Below, piece after piece: positions 13,405-28,400 of a stretch of DNA of 64,000 nt. Numbering within the stretch: position 1 is the first letter of the stretch; each line of letters starts with the position of its first letter. The notes beneath the pieces were generated by a model that had not been told where the DNA came from, searched no databases, and saw only the letters and a program-made list of their open reading frames with translations. The translations under genes were made by a program, and so were the position numbers. The DNA comes from Membranipora membranacea. Lineage: Eukaryota > Bryozoa > Gymnolaemata > Cheilostomatida > Membraniporidae. The stretch covers positions 8,494,001 through 8,558,000 of the forward strand of contig OU612069.1 of assembly GCA_914767715.1 (NCBI GenBank). The letters are read 5' to 3'.

Positions 13405-16400
13405 TCAAAAGGAGAAGCAACTCCTGCTCGTCTCAAATCTGAAATCCGTTTTGTTTTGCGGGTCTCCCTTCTCCGTCAGCACCAACTTTAACGACGCCCA
13501 CTTTCGGACTAAAAAAACATGCCAAACGGCAGCAGTAAAAAATTTAAAGTCTATCACAATCATATGAAACTCTGACCAGTTCAAGCCCTCAAACACCTTA
13601 TTCAAAATCCAGAATATGGAGATTCTCAGATAACCTGGCTGCTAATTAAGCTGACTTGAAATTTACAAAATTATACCAAGGGAGGGTATCACGCTTTTTT
13701 TTCGCTCGGATCAAAAAATAGATTTCGTTCCAACCTACCTCAATAGGAGAAGCAACTCCTGCTCGTCTCAAATCTGAAATCCGTTTTGTTTTGCGGGTCT
13801 CCCTTCTCCGTCAGCACCAACTTTAACGACGCCCACTTTCGCACTAAAAGAACATGCCAAACGGCAGCAGTAAAAAATTCAAAGTCTATCACAATCATAT
13901 GAAACTCTGACCAGTTCAAGCCCTCAAACACCTTATTCAAAATCCAGAATATGGAGATTCTCAGATAACCTGGCTGCTAATTAAGCTGACTTGAAATTTA
14001 CAAAAATATACCAAGGGAGGGTATCACGCTTTTTTTTCGCTCGGATCAAAAAATAGATTTCGTTCCAACCTACCTCAAAAGGAGAAGCAACTCCTGCTTG
14101 TCTCAAATCTGAAATCCGTTTTGTTTTGCGGGTCTCCCTTCTCCGTCAGCACCAACTTTAACGACGCCCACTTTCGGACTAAAAAAACATGCCAAACGGC
14201 AGCAGTAAAAAATTTAAAGTCTATCACAATCATATGAAACTCTGACCAGTTCAAGCCCTCAAACACCTTATTCAAAATCCAGAATATGGAGATTCTCAGA
14301 TAACCTGGCTGCTAATTAAGCTGACTTGAAATTTACAAAAATATACCAAGGGAGGGTATCACGCTTTTTTTTCGCTCTGATCAAAAAATAGATTTCGTTC
14401 CAACCTACCTCAAAAGGAGAAGCAACTCCTGCTCGTCTCAAATCTGAAATCCGTTTTGTTTTGCGGGTCTCCCTTCTCCGTCAGCACCAACTTTAACGAC
14501 GCCCACTTTCGCACTAAAAAAACATGCCAAACGGCAGCAGTAAAAAATTCAAAGTCTATCACAATCATATGAAACTCTGACCAGTTCAAGCCCTCAAACA
14601 CCTTATTCAAAATCCAGAATATGGAGATTCTCAGATAACCTGGCTGCTAATTAAGCTGACTTGAAATTTACAAAAATATACCAAGGGAGGGTATCACGCT
14701 TTTTTTTCGCTCGGATCAAAAAATAGATTTCGTTCCAACCTACCTCAAAAGGAGAAGCAACTCCTGCTCGTCTCAAATCTGAAATCCGTTTTGTTTTGCG
14801 GGTCTCCCTTCTCCGTCAGCACCAACTTTAACGACGCCCACTTTCGCACTAAAAAAACATGCCAAACGGCAGCAGTAAAAAATTCAAAGTCTATCACAAT
14901 CATATGAAACTCTGACCAGTTCAAGCCCTCAAACACCTTATTCAAAATCCAGAATATGGAGATTCTCAGATAACCTGGCTGCTAATTAAGCTGACTTGAA
15001 ATTTACAAAAATATACCAAGGGAGGGTATCACGCTTTTTTTTCGCTCGGATCAAAAAATAGATTTCGTTCCAACCTACCTCAAAAGGAGAAGCAACTCCT
15101 GCTCGTCTCAAATCTGAAATCCGTTTTGTTTTGCGGGTCTCCCTTCTCCGTCAGCACCAACTTTAACGACGCCCACTTTCGCACTAAAAAAACATGCCAA
15201 ACGGCAGCAGTAAAAAATTCAAAGTCTATCACAATCATATGAAACTCTGACCAGTTCAAGCCCTCAAACACCTTATTCAAAATCCAGAATATGGAGATTC
15301 TCAGATAACCTGGCTGCTAATTAAGCTGACTTGAAATTTACAAAAATATACCAAGGGAGGGTATCACGCTTTTTTTTCGCTCGGATCAAAAAATAGATTT
15401 CGTTCCAACCTACCTCAAAAGGAGAAGCAACTCCTGCTCGTCTCAAATCTGAAATCCGTTTTGTTTTGCGGGTCTCCCTTCTCCGTCAGCACCAACTTTA
15501 ACGACGCCCACTTTCGCACTGAAAAAACATGCCAAACGGCAGCAGTAAAAAATTCAAAGTCTATCACAATCATATGAAACTCTGACCAGTTCAAGCCCTC
15601 AAACACCTTATTCAAAATCCAGAATATGGAGATTCTCAGATAACCTGGCTGCTAATTAAGCTGACTTGAAATTTACAAAAATATACCAAGGGAGGGTATC
15701 ACGCTTTTTTTTCGCTCGGATCAAAAAATAGATTTCGTTCCAACCTACCTCAAAAGGAGAAGCAACTCCTGCTCGTCTCAAATCTGAAATCCGTTTTGTT
15801 TTGCGGGTCTCCCTTCTCCGTCAGCACCAACTTTAACGACGCCCACTTTCGCACTAAAAAAACATGCCAAACGGCAGCAGTAAAAAATTCAAAGTCTATC
15901 ACAATCATATGAAACTCTGACCAGTTCAAGCCCTCAAACACCTTATTCAAAATCCAGAATATGGAGATTCTCAGATAACCTGGCTGCTAATTAAGCTGAC
16001 TTGAAATTTACAAAAATATACCAAGGGAGGGTATCACGCTTTTTTTTCGCTCGGATCAAAAAATAGATTTCGTTCCAACCTACCTCAAAAGGAGAAGCAA
16101 CTCCTGCTCGTCTCAAATCTGAAATCCGTTTTGTTTTGCGGGTCTCCCTTCTCCGTCAGCACCAACTTTAACGACGCCCACTTTCGCACTAAAAAAACAT
16201 GCCAAACGGCAGCAGTAAAAAATTCAAAGTCTATCACAATCATATGAAACTCTGACCAGTTCAAGCCCTCAAACACCTTATTCAAAATCCAGAATATGGA
16301 GATTCTCAGATAACCTGGCTGCTAATTAAGCTGACTTGAAATTTACAAAAATATACCAAGGGAGGGTATCACGCTTTTTTTTCGCTCGGATCAAAAAATA

Positions 16401-19400
16401 GATTTCGTTCCAACCTACCTCAAAAGGAGAAGCAACTCCTGCTCGTCTCAAATCTGAAATCCGTTTTGTTTTGCGGGTCTCCCTTCTCCGTCAGCACCAA
16501 CTTTAACGACGCCCACTTTCGCACTAAAAAAACATGCCAAACGGCAGCAGTAAAAAATTCAAAGTCTATCACAATCATATGAAACTCTGACCAGTTCAAG
16601 CCCTCAAACACCTTATTCAAAATCCAGAATATGGAGATTCTCAGATAACCTGGCTGCTAATTAAGCTGACTTGAAATTTACAAAAATATACCAAGGGAGG
16701 GTATCACGCTTTTTTTTCGCTCGGATCAAAAAATAGATTTCGTTCCAACCTACCTCAAAAGGAGAAGCAACTCCTGCTCGTCTCAAATCTGAAATCCGTT
16801 TTGTTTTGCGGGTCTCCCTTCTCCGTCAGCACCAACTTTAACGACGCCCACTTTCGCACTAAAAAAACATGCCAAACGGCAGCAGTAAAAAATTCAAAGT
16901 CTATCACAATCATATGAAACTCTGACCAGTTCAAGCCCTCAAACACCTTATTCAAAATCCAGAATATGGAGATTCTCAGATAACCTGGCTGCTAATTAAG
17001 CTGACTTGAAATTTACAAAAATATACCAAGGGAGGGTATCACGCTTTTTTTTCGCTCGGATCAAAAAATAGATTTCGTTCCAACCTACCTCAAAAGGAGA
17101 AGCAACTCCTGCTCGTCTCAAATCTGAAATCCGTTTTGTTTTGCGGGTCTCCCTTCTCCGTCAGCACCAACTTTAACGACGCCCACTTTCGCACTAAAAA
17201 AACATGCCAAACGGCAGCAGTAAAAAATTCAAAGTCTATCACAATCATATGAAACTCTGACCAGTTCAAGCCCTCAAACACCTTATTCAAAATCCAGAAT
17301 ATGGAGATTCTCAGATAACCTGGCTGCTAATTAAGCTGACTTGAAATTTACAAAAATATACCAAGGGAGGGTATCACGCTTTTTTTTCGCTCGGATCAAA
17401 AAATAGATTTCGTTCCAACCTACCTCAAAAGGAGAAGCAACTCCTGCTCGTCTCAAATCTGAAATCCGTTTTGTTTTGCGGGTCTCCCTTCTCCGTCAGC
17501 ACCAACTTTAACGACGCCCACTTTCGGACTAAAAAAACATGCCAAACGGCAGCAGTAAAAAATTTAAAGTCGATCACAATCATATGAAACTCTGACCAGT
17601 TCAAGCCCTCAAACACCTTATTCAAAATCCAGAATATGGAGATTCTCAGATAACCTGGCTGCTAATTAAGCTGACTTGAAATTTACAAAATTATACCAAG
17701 GGAGGGTATCACGCTTTTTTTTCGCTCGGATCAAAAAATAGATTTCGTTCCAACCTACCTCAATAGGAGAAGCAACTCCTGCTCGTCTCAAATCTGAAAT
17801 CCGTTTTGTTTTGCGGGTCTCCCTTCTCCGTCAGCACCAACTTTAACGACGCCCACTTTCGCACTAAAAAAACATGCCAAACGGCAGCAGTAAAAAATTC
17901 AAAGTCTATCACAATCATATGAAACTCTGACCAGTTCAAGCCCTCAAACACCTTATTCAAAATCCAGAATATGGAGATTCTCAGATAACCTGGCTGCTAA
18001 TTAAGCTGACTTGAAATTTACAAAAATATACCAAGGGAGGGTATCACGCTTTTTTTTCGCTCGGATCAAAAAATAGATTTCGTTCCAACCTACCTCAAAA
18101 GGAGAAGCAACTCCTGCTTGTCTCAAATCTGAAATCCGTTTTGTTTTGCGGGTCTCCCTTCTCCGTCAGCACCAACTTTAACGACGCCCACTTTCGGACT
18201 AAAAAAACATGCCAAACGGCAGCAGTAAAAAATTTAAAGTCTATCACAATCATATGAAACCCTGACCAGTTCAAGCCCTCAAACACCTTATTCAAAATCC
18301 AGAATATGGAGATTCTCAGATAACCTGGCTGCTAATTAAGCTGACTTGAAATTTACAAAAATATACCAAGGGAGGGTATCACGCTTTTTTTTCGCTCGGA
18401 TCAAAAAATAGATTTCGTTCCAACCTACCTCAAAAGGAGAAGCAACTCCTGCTCGTCTCAAATCTGAAATCCGTTTTGTTTTGCGGGTCTCCCTTCTCCG
18501 TCAGCACCAACTTTAACGACGCCCACTTTCGCACTAAAAAAACATGCCAAACGGCAGCAGTAAAAAATTCAAAGTCTATCACAATCATATGAAACTCTGA
18601 CCAGTTCAAGCCCTCAAACACCTTATTCAAAATCCAGAATATGGAGATTCTCAGATAACCTGGCTGCTAATTAAGCTGACTTGAAATTTACAAAAATATA
18701 CCAAGGGAGGGTATCACGCTTTTTTTTCGCTCGGATCAAAAAATAGATTTCGTTCCAACCTACCTCAAAAGGAGAAGCAACTCCTGCTCGTCTCAAATCT
18801 GAAATCCGTTTTGTTTTGCGGGTCTCCCTTCTCCGTCAGCACCAACTTTAACGACGCCCACTTTCGCACTAAAAAAACATGCCAAACGGCAGCAGTAAAA
18901 AATTCAAAGTCTATCACAATCATATGAAACTCTGACCAGTTCAAGCCCTCAAACACCTTATTCAAAATCCAGAATATGGAGATTCTCAGATAACCTGGCT
19001 GCTAATTAAGCTGACTTGAAATTTACAAAAATATACCAAGGGAGGGTATCACGCTTTTTTTTCGCTCGGATCAAAAAATAGATTTCGTTCCAACCTACCT
19101 CAAAAGGAGAAGCAACTCCTGCTCGTCTCAAATCTGAAATCCGTTTTGTTTTGCGGGTCTCCCTTCTCCGTCAGCACCAACTTTAACGACGCCCACTTTC
19201 GCACTGAAAAAACATGCCAAACGGCAGCAGTAAAAAATTCAAAGTCTATCACAATCATATGAAACTCTGACCAGTTCAAGCCCTCAAACACCTTATTCAA
19301 AATCCAGAATATGGAGATTCTCAGATAACCTGGCTGCTAATTAAGCTGACTTGAAATTTACAAAAATATACCAAGGGAGGGTATCACGCTTTTTTTTCGC

Positions 19401-22400
19401 TCGGATCAAAAAATAGATTTCGTTCCAACCTACCTCAAAAGGAGAAGCAACTCCTGCTCGTCTCAAATCTGAAATCCGTTTTGTTTTGCGGGTCTCCCTT
19501 CTCCGTCAGCACCAACTTTAACGACGCCCACTTTCGCACTAAAAAAACATGCCAAACGGCAGCAGTAAAAAATTCAAAGTCTATCACAATCATATGAAAC
19601 TCTGACCAGTTCAAGCCCTCAAACACCTTAGTCAAAATCCAGAATATGGAGATTCTCAGATAACCTGGCTGCTAATTAAGCTGACTTGAAATTTACAAAA
19701 ATATACCAAGGGAGGGTATCACGCTTTTTTTTCGCTCGGATCAAAAAATAGATTTCGTTCCAACCTACCTCAAAAGGAGAAGCAACTCCTGCTCGTCTCA
19801 AATCTGAAATCCGTTTTGTTTTGCGGGTCTCCCTTCTCCGTCAGCACCAACTTTAACGACGCCCACTTTCGCACTGAAAAAACATGCCAAACGGCAGCAG
19901 TAAAAAATTCAAAGTCTATCACAATCATATGAAACTCTGACCAGTTCAAGCCCTCAAACACCTTATTCAAAATCCAGAATATGGAGATTCTCAGATAACC
20001 TGGCTGCTAATTAAGCTGACTTGAAATTTACAAAAATATACCAAGGGAGGGTATCACGCTTTTTTTTCGCTCGGATCAAAAAATAGATTTCGTTCCAACC
20101 TACCTCAAAAGGAGAAGCAACTCCTGCTCGTCTCAAATCTGAAATCCGTTTTGTTTTGCGGGTCTCCCTTCTCCGTCAGCACCAACTTTAACGACGCCCA
20201 CTTTCGCACTAAAAAAACATGCCAAACGGCAGCAGTAAAAAATTCAAAGTCTATCACAATCATATGAAACTCTGACCAGTTCAAGCCCTCAAACACCTTA
20301 TTCAAAATCCAGAATATGGAGATTCTCAGATAACCTGGCTGCTAATTAAGCTGACTTGAAATTTACAAAAATATACCAAGGGAGGGTATCACGCTTTTTT
20401 TTCGCTCGGATCAAAAAATAGATTTCGTTCCAACCTACCTCAAAAGGAGAAGCAACTCCTGCTCGTCTCAAATCTGAAATCCGTTTTGTTTTGCGGGTCT
20501 CCCTTCTCCGTCAGCACCAACTTTAACGACGCCCACTTTCGGACTAAAAAAACATGCCAAACGGCAGCAGTAAAAAATTTAAAGTCTATCACAATCATAT
20601 GAAACTCTGACCAGTTCAAGCCCTCAAACACCTTATTCAAAATCCAGAATATGGAGATTCTCAGATAACCTGGCTGCTAATTAAGCTGACTTGAAATTTA
20701 CAAAATTATACCAAGGGAGGGTATCACGCTTTTTTTTCGCTCGGATCAAAAAATAGATTTCGTTCCAACCTACCTCAATATGAGAAGCAACTCCTGCTCG
20801 TCTCAAATCTGAAATCCGTTTTGTTTTGCGGGTCTCCCTTCTCCGTCAGCACCAACTTTAACGACGCCCACTTTCGCACTAAAAAAACATGCCAAACGTC
20901 AGCAGTAAAAAATTCAAAGTCTATCACAATCATATGAAACTCTGACCAGTTCAAGCCCTCAAACACCTTATTCAAAATCCAGAATATGGAGATTCTCAGA
21001 TAACCTGGCTGCTAATTAAGCTGACTTGAAATTTACAAAAATATACCAAGGGAGGGTATCACGCTTTTTTTTCGCTCGGATCAAAAAATAGATTTCGTTC
21101 CAACCTACCTCAAAAGGAGAAGCAACTCCTGCTTGTCTCAAATCTGAAATCCGTTTTGTTTTGCGGGTCTCCCTTCTCCGTCAGCACCAACTTTAACGAC
21201 GCCCACTTTCGGACTAAAAAAACATGCCAAACGGCAGCAGTAAAAAATTTAAAGTCTATCACAATCATATGAAACTCTGACCAGTTCAAGCCCTCAAACA
21301 CCTTATTCAAAATCCAGATTATGGAGATTCTCAGATAACCTGGCTGCTAATTAAGCTGACTTGAAATTTACAAAAATATACCAAGGGAGGGTATCACGCT
21401 TTTTTTTCGCTCGGATCAAAAAATAGATTTCGTTCCAACCTACCTCAAAAGGAGAAGCAACTCCTGCTCGTCTCAAATCTGAAATCCGTTTTGTTTTGCG
21501 GGTCTCCCTTCTCCGTCAGCACCAACTTTAACGACGCCCACTTTCGCACTAAAAAAACATGCCAAACGGCAGCAGTAAAAAATTCAAAGTCTATCACAAT
21601 CATATGAAACTCTGACCAGTTCAAGCCCTCAAACACCTTATTCAAAATCCAGAATATGGAGATTCTCAGATAACCTGGCTGCTAATTAAGCTGACTTGAA
21701 ATTTACAAAAATATACCAAGGGAGGGTATCACGCTTTTTTTTCGCTCGGATCAAAAAATAGATTTCGTTCCAACCTACCTCAAAAGGAGAAGCAACTCCT
21801 GCTCGTCTCAAATCTGAAATCCGTTTTGTTTTGCGGGTCTCCCTTCTCCGTCAGCACCAACTTTAACGACGCCCACTTTCGCACTAAAAAAACATGCCAA
21901 ACGGCAGCAGTAAAAAATTCAAAGTCTATCACAATCATATGAAACTCTGACCAGTTCAAGCCCTCAAACACCTTATTCAAAATCCAGAATATGGAGATTC
22001 TCAGATAACCTGGCTGCTAATTAAGCTGACTTGAAATTTACAAAAATATACCAAGGGAGGGTATCACGCTTTTTTTTCGCTCGGATCAAAAAATAGATTT
22101 CGTTCCAACCTACCTCAAAAGGAGAAGCAACTCCTGCTCGTCTCAAATCTGAAATCCGTTTTGTTTTGCGGGTCTCCCTTCTCCGTCAGCACCAACTTTA
22201 ACGACGCCCACTTTCGCACTAAAAAAACATGCCAAACGGCAGCAGTAAAAAATTCAAAGTCTATCACAATCATATGAAACTCTGACCAGTTCAAGCCCTC
22301 AAACACCTTATTCAAAATCCAGAATATGGAGATTCTCAGATAACCTGGCTGCTAATTAAGCTGACTTGAAATTTACAAAAATATACCAAGGGAGGGTATC

Positions 22401-25400
22401 ACGCTTTTTTTTCGCTCGGATCAAAAAATAGATTTCGTTCCAACCTACCTCAAAAGGAGAAGCAACTCCTGCTCGTCTCAAATCTGAAATCCGTTTTGTT
22501 TTGCGGGTCTCCCTTCTCCGTCAGCACCAACTTTAACGACGCCCACTTTCGCACTGAAAAAACATGCCAAACGGCAGCAGTAAAAAATTCAAAGTCTATC
22601 ACAATCATATGAAACTCTGACCAGTTCAAGCCCTCAAACACCTTATTCAAAATCCAGAATATGGAGATTCTCAGATAACCTGGCTGCTAATTAAGCTGAC
22701 TTGAAATTTACAAAAATATACCAAGGGAGGGTATCACGCTTTTTTTTCGCTCGGATCAAAAAATAGATTTCGTTCCAACCTACCTCAAAAGGAGAAGCAA
22801 CTCCTGCTCGTCTCAAATCTGAAATCCGTTTTGTTTTGCGGGTCTCCCTTCTCCGTCAGCACCAACTTTAACGACGCCCACTTTCGCACTAAAAAAACAT
22901 GCCAAACGGCAGCAGTAAAAAATTCAAAGTCTATCACAATCATATGAAACTCTGACCAGTTCAAGCCCTCAAACACCTTATTCAAAATCCAGAATATGGA
23001 GATTCTCAGATAACCTGGCTGCTAATTAAGCTGACTTGAAATTTACAAAAATATACCAAGGGAGGGTATCACGCTTTTTTTTCGCTCGGATCAAAAAATA
23101 GATTTCGTTCCACTACCTCAAAAGGAGAAGCAACTCCTGCTCGTCTCAAATCTGAAATCCGTTTTGTTTTGCGGGTCTCCCTTCTCCGTCAGCACCAACT
23201 TTAACGACGCCCACTTTCGCACTAAAAAAACATGCCAAACGGCAGCAGTAAAAAATTCAAAGTCTATCACAATCATATGAAACTCTGACCAGTTCAAGCC
23301 CTCAAACACCTTATTCAAAATCCAGAATATGGAGATTCTCAGATAACCTGGCTGCTAATTAAGCTGACTTAAAATTTACAAAAATATACCAAGGGAGGGT
23401 ATCACGCTTTTTTTTCGCTCGGATCAAAAAATAGATTTCGTTCCAACCTACCTCAAAAGGAGAAGCAACTCCTGCTCGTCTCAAATCTGAAATCCGTTTT
23501 GTTTTGCGGGTCTCCCTTCTCCGTCAGCACCAACTTTAACGACGCCCACTTTCGCACTGAAAAAACATGCCAAACGGCAGCAGTAAAAAATTCAAAGTCT
23601 ATCACAATCATATGAAACTCTGACCAGTTCAAGCCCTCAAACACCTTATTCAAAATCCAGAATATGGAGATTCTCAGATAACCTGGCTGCTAATTAAGCT
23701 GACTTGAAATTTACAAAAATATACCAAGGGAGGGTATCACGCTTTTTTTTCGCTCGGATCAAAAAATAGATTTCGTTCTAACCTACCTCAAAAGGAGAAG
23801 CAACTCCTGCTCGTCTCAAATCTGAAATCCGTTTTGTTTTGCGGGTCTCCCTTCTCCGTCAGCACCAACTTTAACGACGCCCACTTTCGCACTAAAAAAA
23901 CATGCCAAACGGCAGCAGTAAAAAATTCAAAGTCTATCACAATCATATGAAACTCTGACCAGTTCAAGCCCTCAAACACCTTATTCAAAATCCAGAATAT
24001 GGAGATTCTCAGATAACCTGGCTGCTAATTAAGCTGACTTGAAATTTACAAAAATATACCAAGGGAGGGTATCACGCTTTTTTTTCGCTCGGATCAAAAA
24101 ATAGATTTCGTTCCAACCTACCTCAAAAGGAGAAGCAACTCCTGCTCGTCTCAAATCTGAAATCCGTTTTGTTTTGCGGGTCTCCCTTCTCCGTCAGCAC
24201 CAACTTTAACGACGCCCACTTTCGCACTGAAAAAACATGCCAAACGGCAGCAGTAAAAAATTCAAAGTCTATCACAATCATATGAAACTCTGACCAGTTC
24301 AAGCCCTCAAACACCTTATTCAAAATCCAGAATATGGAGATTCTCAGATAACCTGGCTGCTAATTAAGCTGACTTGAAATTTACAAAAATATACCAAGGG
24401 AGGGTATCACGCTTTTTTTTCGCTCGGATCAAAAAATAGATTTCGTTCCAACCTACCTCAAAAGGAGAAGCAACTCCTGCTCGTCTCAAATCTGAAATCC
24501 GTTTTGTTTTGCGGATCTCCCTTCTCCGTCAGCACCAACTTTAACGACGCCCACTTTCGCACTAAAAAAACATGCCAAACGGCAGCAGTAAAAAATTCAA
24601 AGTCTATCACAATCATATGAAACTCTGACCAGTTCAAGCCCTCAAACACCTTATTCAAAATCCAGAATATGGAGATTCTCAGATAACCTGGCTGCTAATT
24701 AAGCTGACTTGAAATTTACAAAAATATACCAAGGGAGGGTATCACGCTTTTTTTTCGCTCGGATCAAAAAATAGATTTCGTTCCAACCTACCTCAAAAGG
24801 AGAAGCAACTCCTGCTCGTCTCAAATCTGAAATCCGTTTTGTTTTGCGGGTCTCCCTTCTCCGTCAGCACCAACTTTAACGACGCCCACTTTCGGACTAA
24901 AAAAACATGCCAAACGGCAGCAGTAAAAAATTTAAAGTCTATCACAATCATATGAAACTCTGACCAGTTCAAGCCCTCAAACACCTTATTCAAAATCCAG
25001 AATATGGAGATTCTCAGATAACCTGGCTGCTAATTAAGCTGACTTGAAATTTACAAAATTATACCAAGGGAGGGTATCACGCTTTTTTTTCGCTCGGATC
25101 AAAAAATAGATTTCGTTCCAACCTACCTCAATAGGAGAAGCAACTCCTGCTCGTCTCAAATCTGAAATCCGTTTTGTTTTGCGGGTCTCCCTTCTCCGTC
25201 AGCACCAACTTTAACGACGCCCACTTTCGCACTAAAAAAACATGCCAAACGGCAGCAGTAAAAAATTCAAAGTCTATCACAATCATATGAAACTCTGACC
25301 AGTTCAAGCCCTCAAACACCTTATTCAAAATCCAGAATATGGAGATTCTCAGATAACCTGGCTGCTAATTAAGCTGACTTGAAATTTACAAAAATATACC

Positions 25401-28400
25401 AAGGGAGGGTATCACGCTTTTTTTTCGCTCGGATCAAAAAATAGATTTCGTTCCAACCTACCTCAAAAGGAGAAGCAACTCCTGCTTGTCTCAAATCTGA
25501 AATCCGTTTTGTTTTGCGGGTCTCCCTTCTCCGTCAGCACCAACTTTAACGACGCCCACTTTCGGACTAAAAAAACATGCCAAACGGCAGCAGTAAAAAA
25601 TTTAAAGTCTATCACAATCATATGAAACTCTGACCAGTTCAAGCCCTCAAACACCTTATTCAAAATCCAGAATATGGAGATTCTCAGATAACCTGGCTGC
25701 TAATTAAGCTGACTTGAAATTTACAAAAATATACCAAGGGAGGGTATCACGCTTTTTTTTCGCTCGGATCAAAAAATAGATTTCGTTCCAACCTACCTCA
25801 AAAGGAGAAGCAACTCCTGCTCGTCTCAAATCTGAAATCCGTTTTGTTTTGCGGGTCTCCCTTCTCCGTCAGCACCAACTTTAACGACGCCCACTTTCGC
25901 ACTAAAAAAACATGCCAAACGGCAGCAGTAAAAAATTCAAAGTCTATCACAATCATATGAAACTCTGACCAGTTCAAGCCCTCAAACACCTTATTCAAAA
26001 TCCAGAATATGGAGATTCTCAGATAACCTGGCTGCTAATTAAGCTGACTTGAAATTTACAAAAATATACCAAGGGAGGGTATCACGCTTTTTTTTCGCTC
26101 GGATCAAAAAATAGATTTCGTTCCAACCTACCTCAAAAGGAGAAGCAACTCCTGCTCGTCTCAAATCTGAAATCCGTTTTGTTTTGCGGGTCTCCCTTCT
26201 CCGTCAGCACCAACTTTAACGACGCCCACTTTCGCACTAAAAAAACATGCCAAACGGCAGCAGTAAAAAATTCAAAGTCTATCACAATCATATGAAACTC
26301 TGACCAGTTCAAGCCCTCAAACACCTTATTCAAAATCCAGAATATGGAGATTCTCAGATAACCTGGCTGCTAATTAAGCTGACTTGAAATTTACAAAAAT
26401 ATACCAAGGGAGGGTATCACGCTTTTTTTTCGCTCGGATCAAAAAATAGATTTCGTTCCAACCTACCTCAAAAGGAGAAGCAACTCCTGCTCGTCTCAAA
26501 TCTGAAATCCGTTTTGTTTTGCGGGTCTCCCTTCTCCGTCAGCACCAACTTTAACGACGCCCACTTTCGCACTAAAAAAACATGCCAAACGGCAGCAGTA
26601 AAAAATTCAAAGTCTATCACAATCATATGAAACTCTGACCAGTTCAAGCCCTCAAACACCTTATTCAAAATCCAGAATATGGAGATTCTCAGATAACCTG
26701 GCTGCTAATTAAGCTGACTTGAAATTTACAAAAATATACCAAGGGAGGGTATCACGCTTTTTTTTCGCTCGGATCAAAAAATAGATTTCGTTCCAACCTA
26801 CCTCAAAAGGAGAAGCAACTCCTGCTCGTCTCAAATCTGAAATCCGTTTTGTTTTGCGGGTCTCCCTTCTCCGTCAGCACCAACTTTAACGACGCCCACT
26901 TTCGCACTAAAAAAACATGCCAAACGGCAGCAGTAAAAAATTCAAAGTCTATCACAATCATATGAAACTCTGACCAGTTCAAGCCCTCAAACACCTTATT
27001 CAAAATCCAGAATATGGAGATTCTCAGATAACCTGGCTGCTAATTAAGCTGACTTAAAATTTACAAAAATATACCAAGGGAGGGTATCACGCTTTTTTTT
27101 CGCTCGGATCAAAAAATAGATTTCGTTCCAACCTACCTCAAAAGGAGAAGCAACTCCTGCTCGTCTCAAATCTGAAATCCGTTTTGTTTTGCGGGTCTCC
27201 CTTCTCCGTCAGCACCAACTTTAACGACGCCCACTTTCGCACTGAAAAAACATGCCAAACGGCAGCAGTAAAAAATTCAAAGTCTATCACAATCATATGA
27301 AACTCTGACCAGTTCAAGCCCTCAAACACCTTATTCAAAATCCAGAATATGGAGATTCTCAGATAACCTGGCTGCTAATTAAGCTGACTTGAAATTTACA
27401 AAAATATACCAAGGGAGGGTATCACGCTTTTTTTTCGCTCGGATCAAAAAATAGATTTCGTTCCAACCTACCTCAAAAGGAGAAGCAACTCCTGCTCGTC
27501 TCAAATCTGAAATCCGTTTTGTTTTGCGGGTCTCCCTTCTCCGTCAGCACCAACTTTAACGACGCCCACTTTCGCACTAAAAAAACATGCCAAACGGCAG
27601 CAGTAAAAAATTCAAAGTCTATCACAATCATATGAAACTCTGACCAGTTCAAGCCCTCAAACACCTTATTCAAAATCCAGAATATGGAGATTCTCAGATA
27701 ACCTGGCTGCTAATTAAGCTGACTTGAAATTTACAAAAATATACCAAGGGAGGGTATCACGCTTTTTTTTCGCTCGGATCAAAAAATAGATTTCGTTCCA
27801 ACCTACCTCAAAAGGAGAAGCAACTCCTGCTCGTCTCAAATCTGAAATCCGTTTTGTTTTGCGGGTCTCCCTTCTCCGTCAGCACCAACTTTAACGACGC
27901 CCACTTTCGCACTGAAAAAACATGCCAAACAGCAGCAGTAAAAAATTCAAAGTCTATCACAATCATATGAAACTCTGACCAGTTCAAGCCCTCAAACACC
28001 TTATTCAAAATCCAGAATATGGAGATTCTCAGATAACCTGGCTGCTAATTAAGCTGACTTGAAATTTACAAAAATATACCAAGGGAGGGTATCACGCTTT
28101 TTTTTCGCTCGGATCAAAAAATAGATTTCGTTCCAACCTACCTCAAAAGGAGAAGCAACTCCTGCTCGTCTCAAATCTGAAATCCGTTTTGTTTTGCGGA
28201 TCTCCCTTCTCCGTCAGCACCAACTTTAACGACGCCCACTTTCGCACTAAAAAAACATGCCAAACGGCAGCAGTAAAAAATTCAAAGTCTATCACAATCA
28301 TATGAAACTCTGACCAGTTCAAGCCCTCAAACACCTTATTCAAAATCCAGAATATGGAGATTCTCAGATAACCTGGCTGCTAATTAAGCTGACTTGAAAT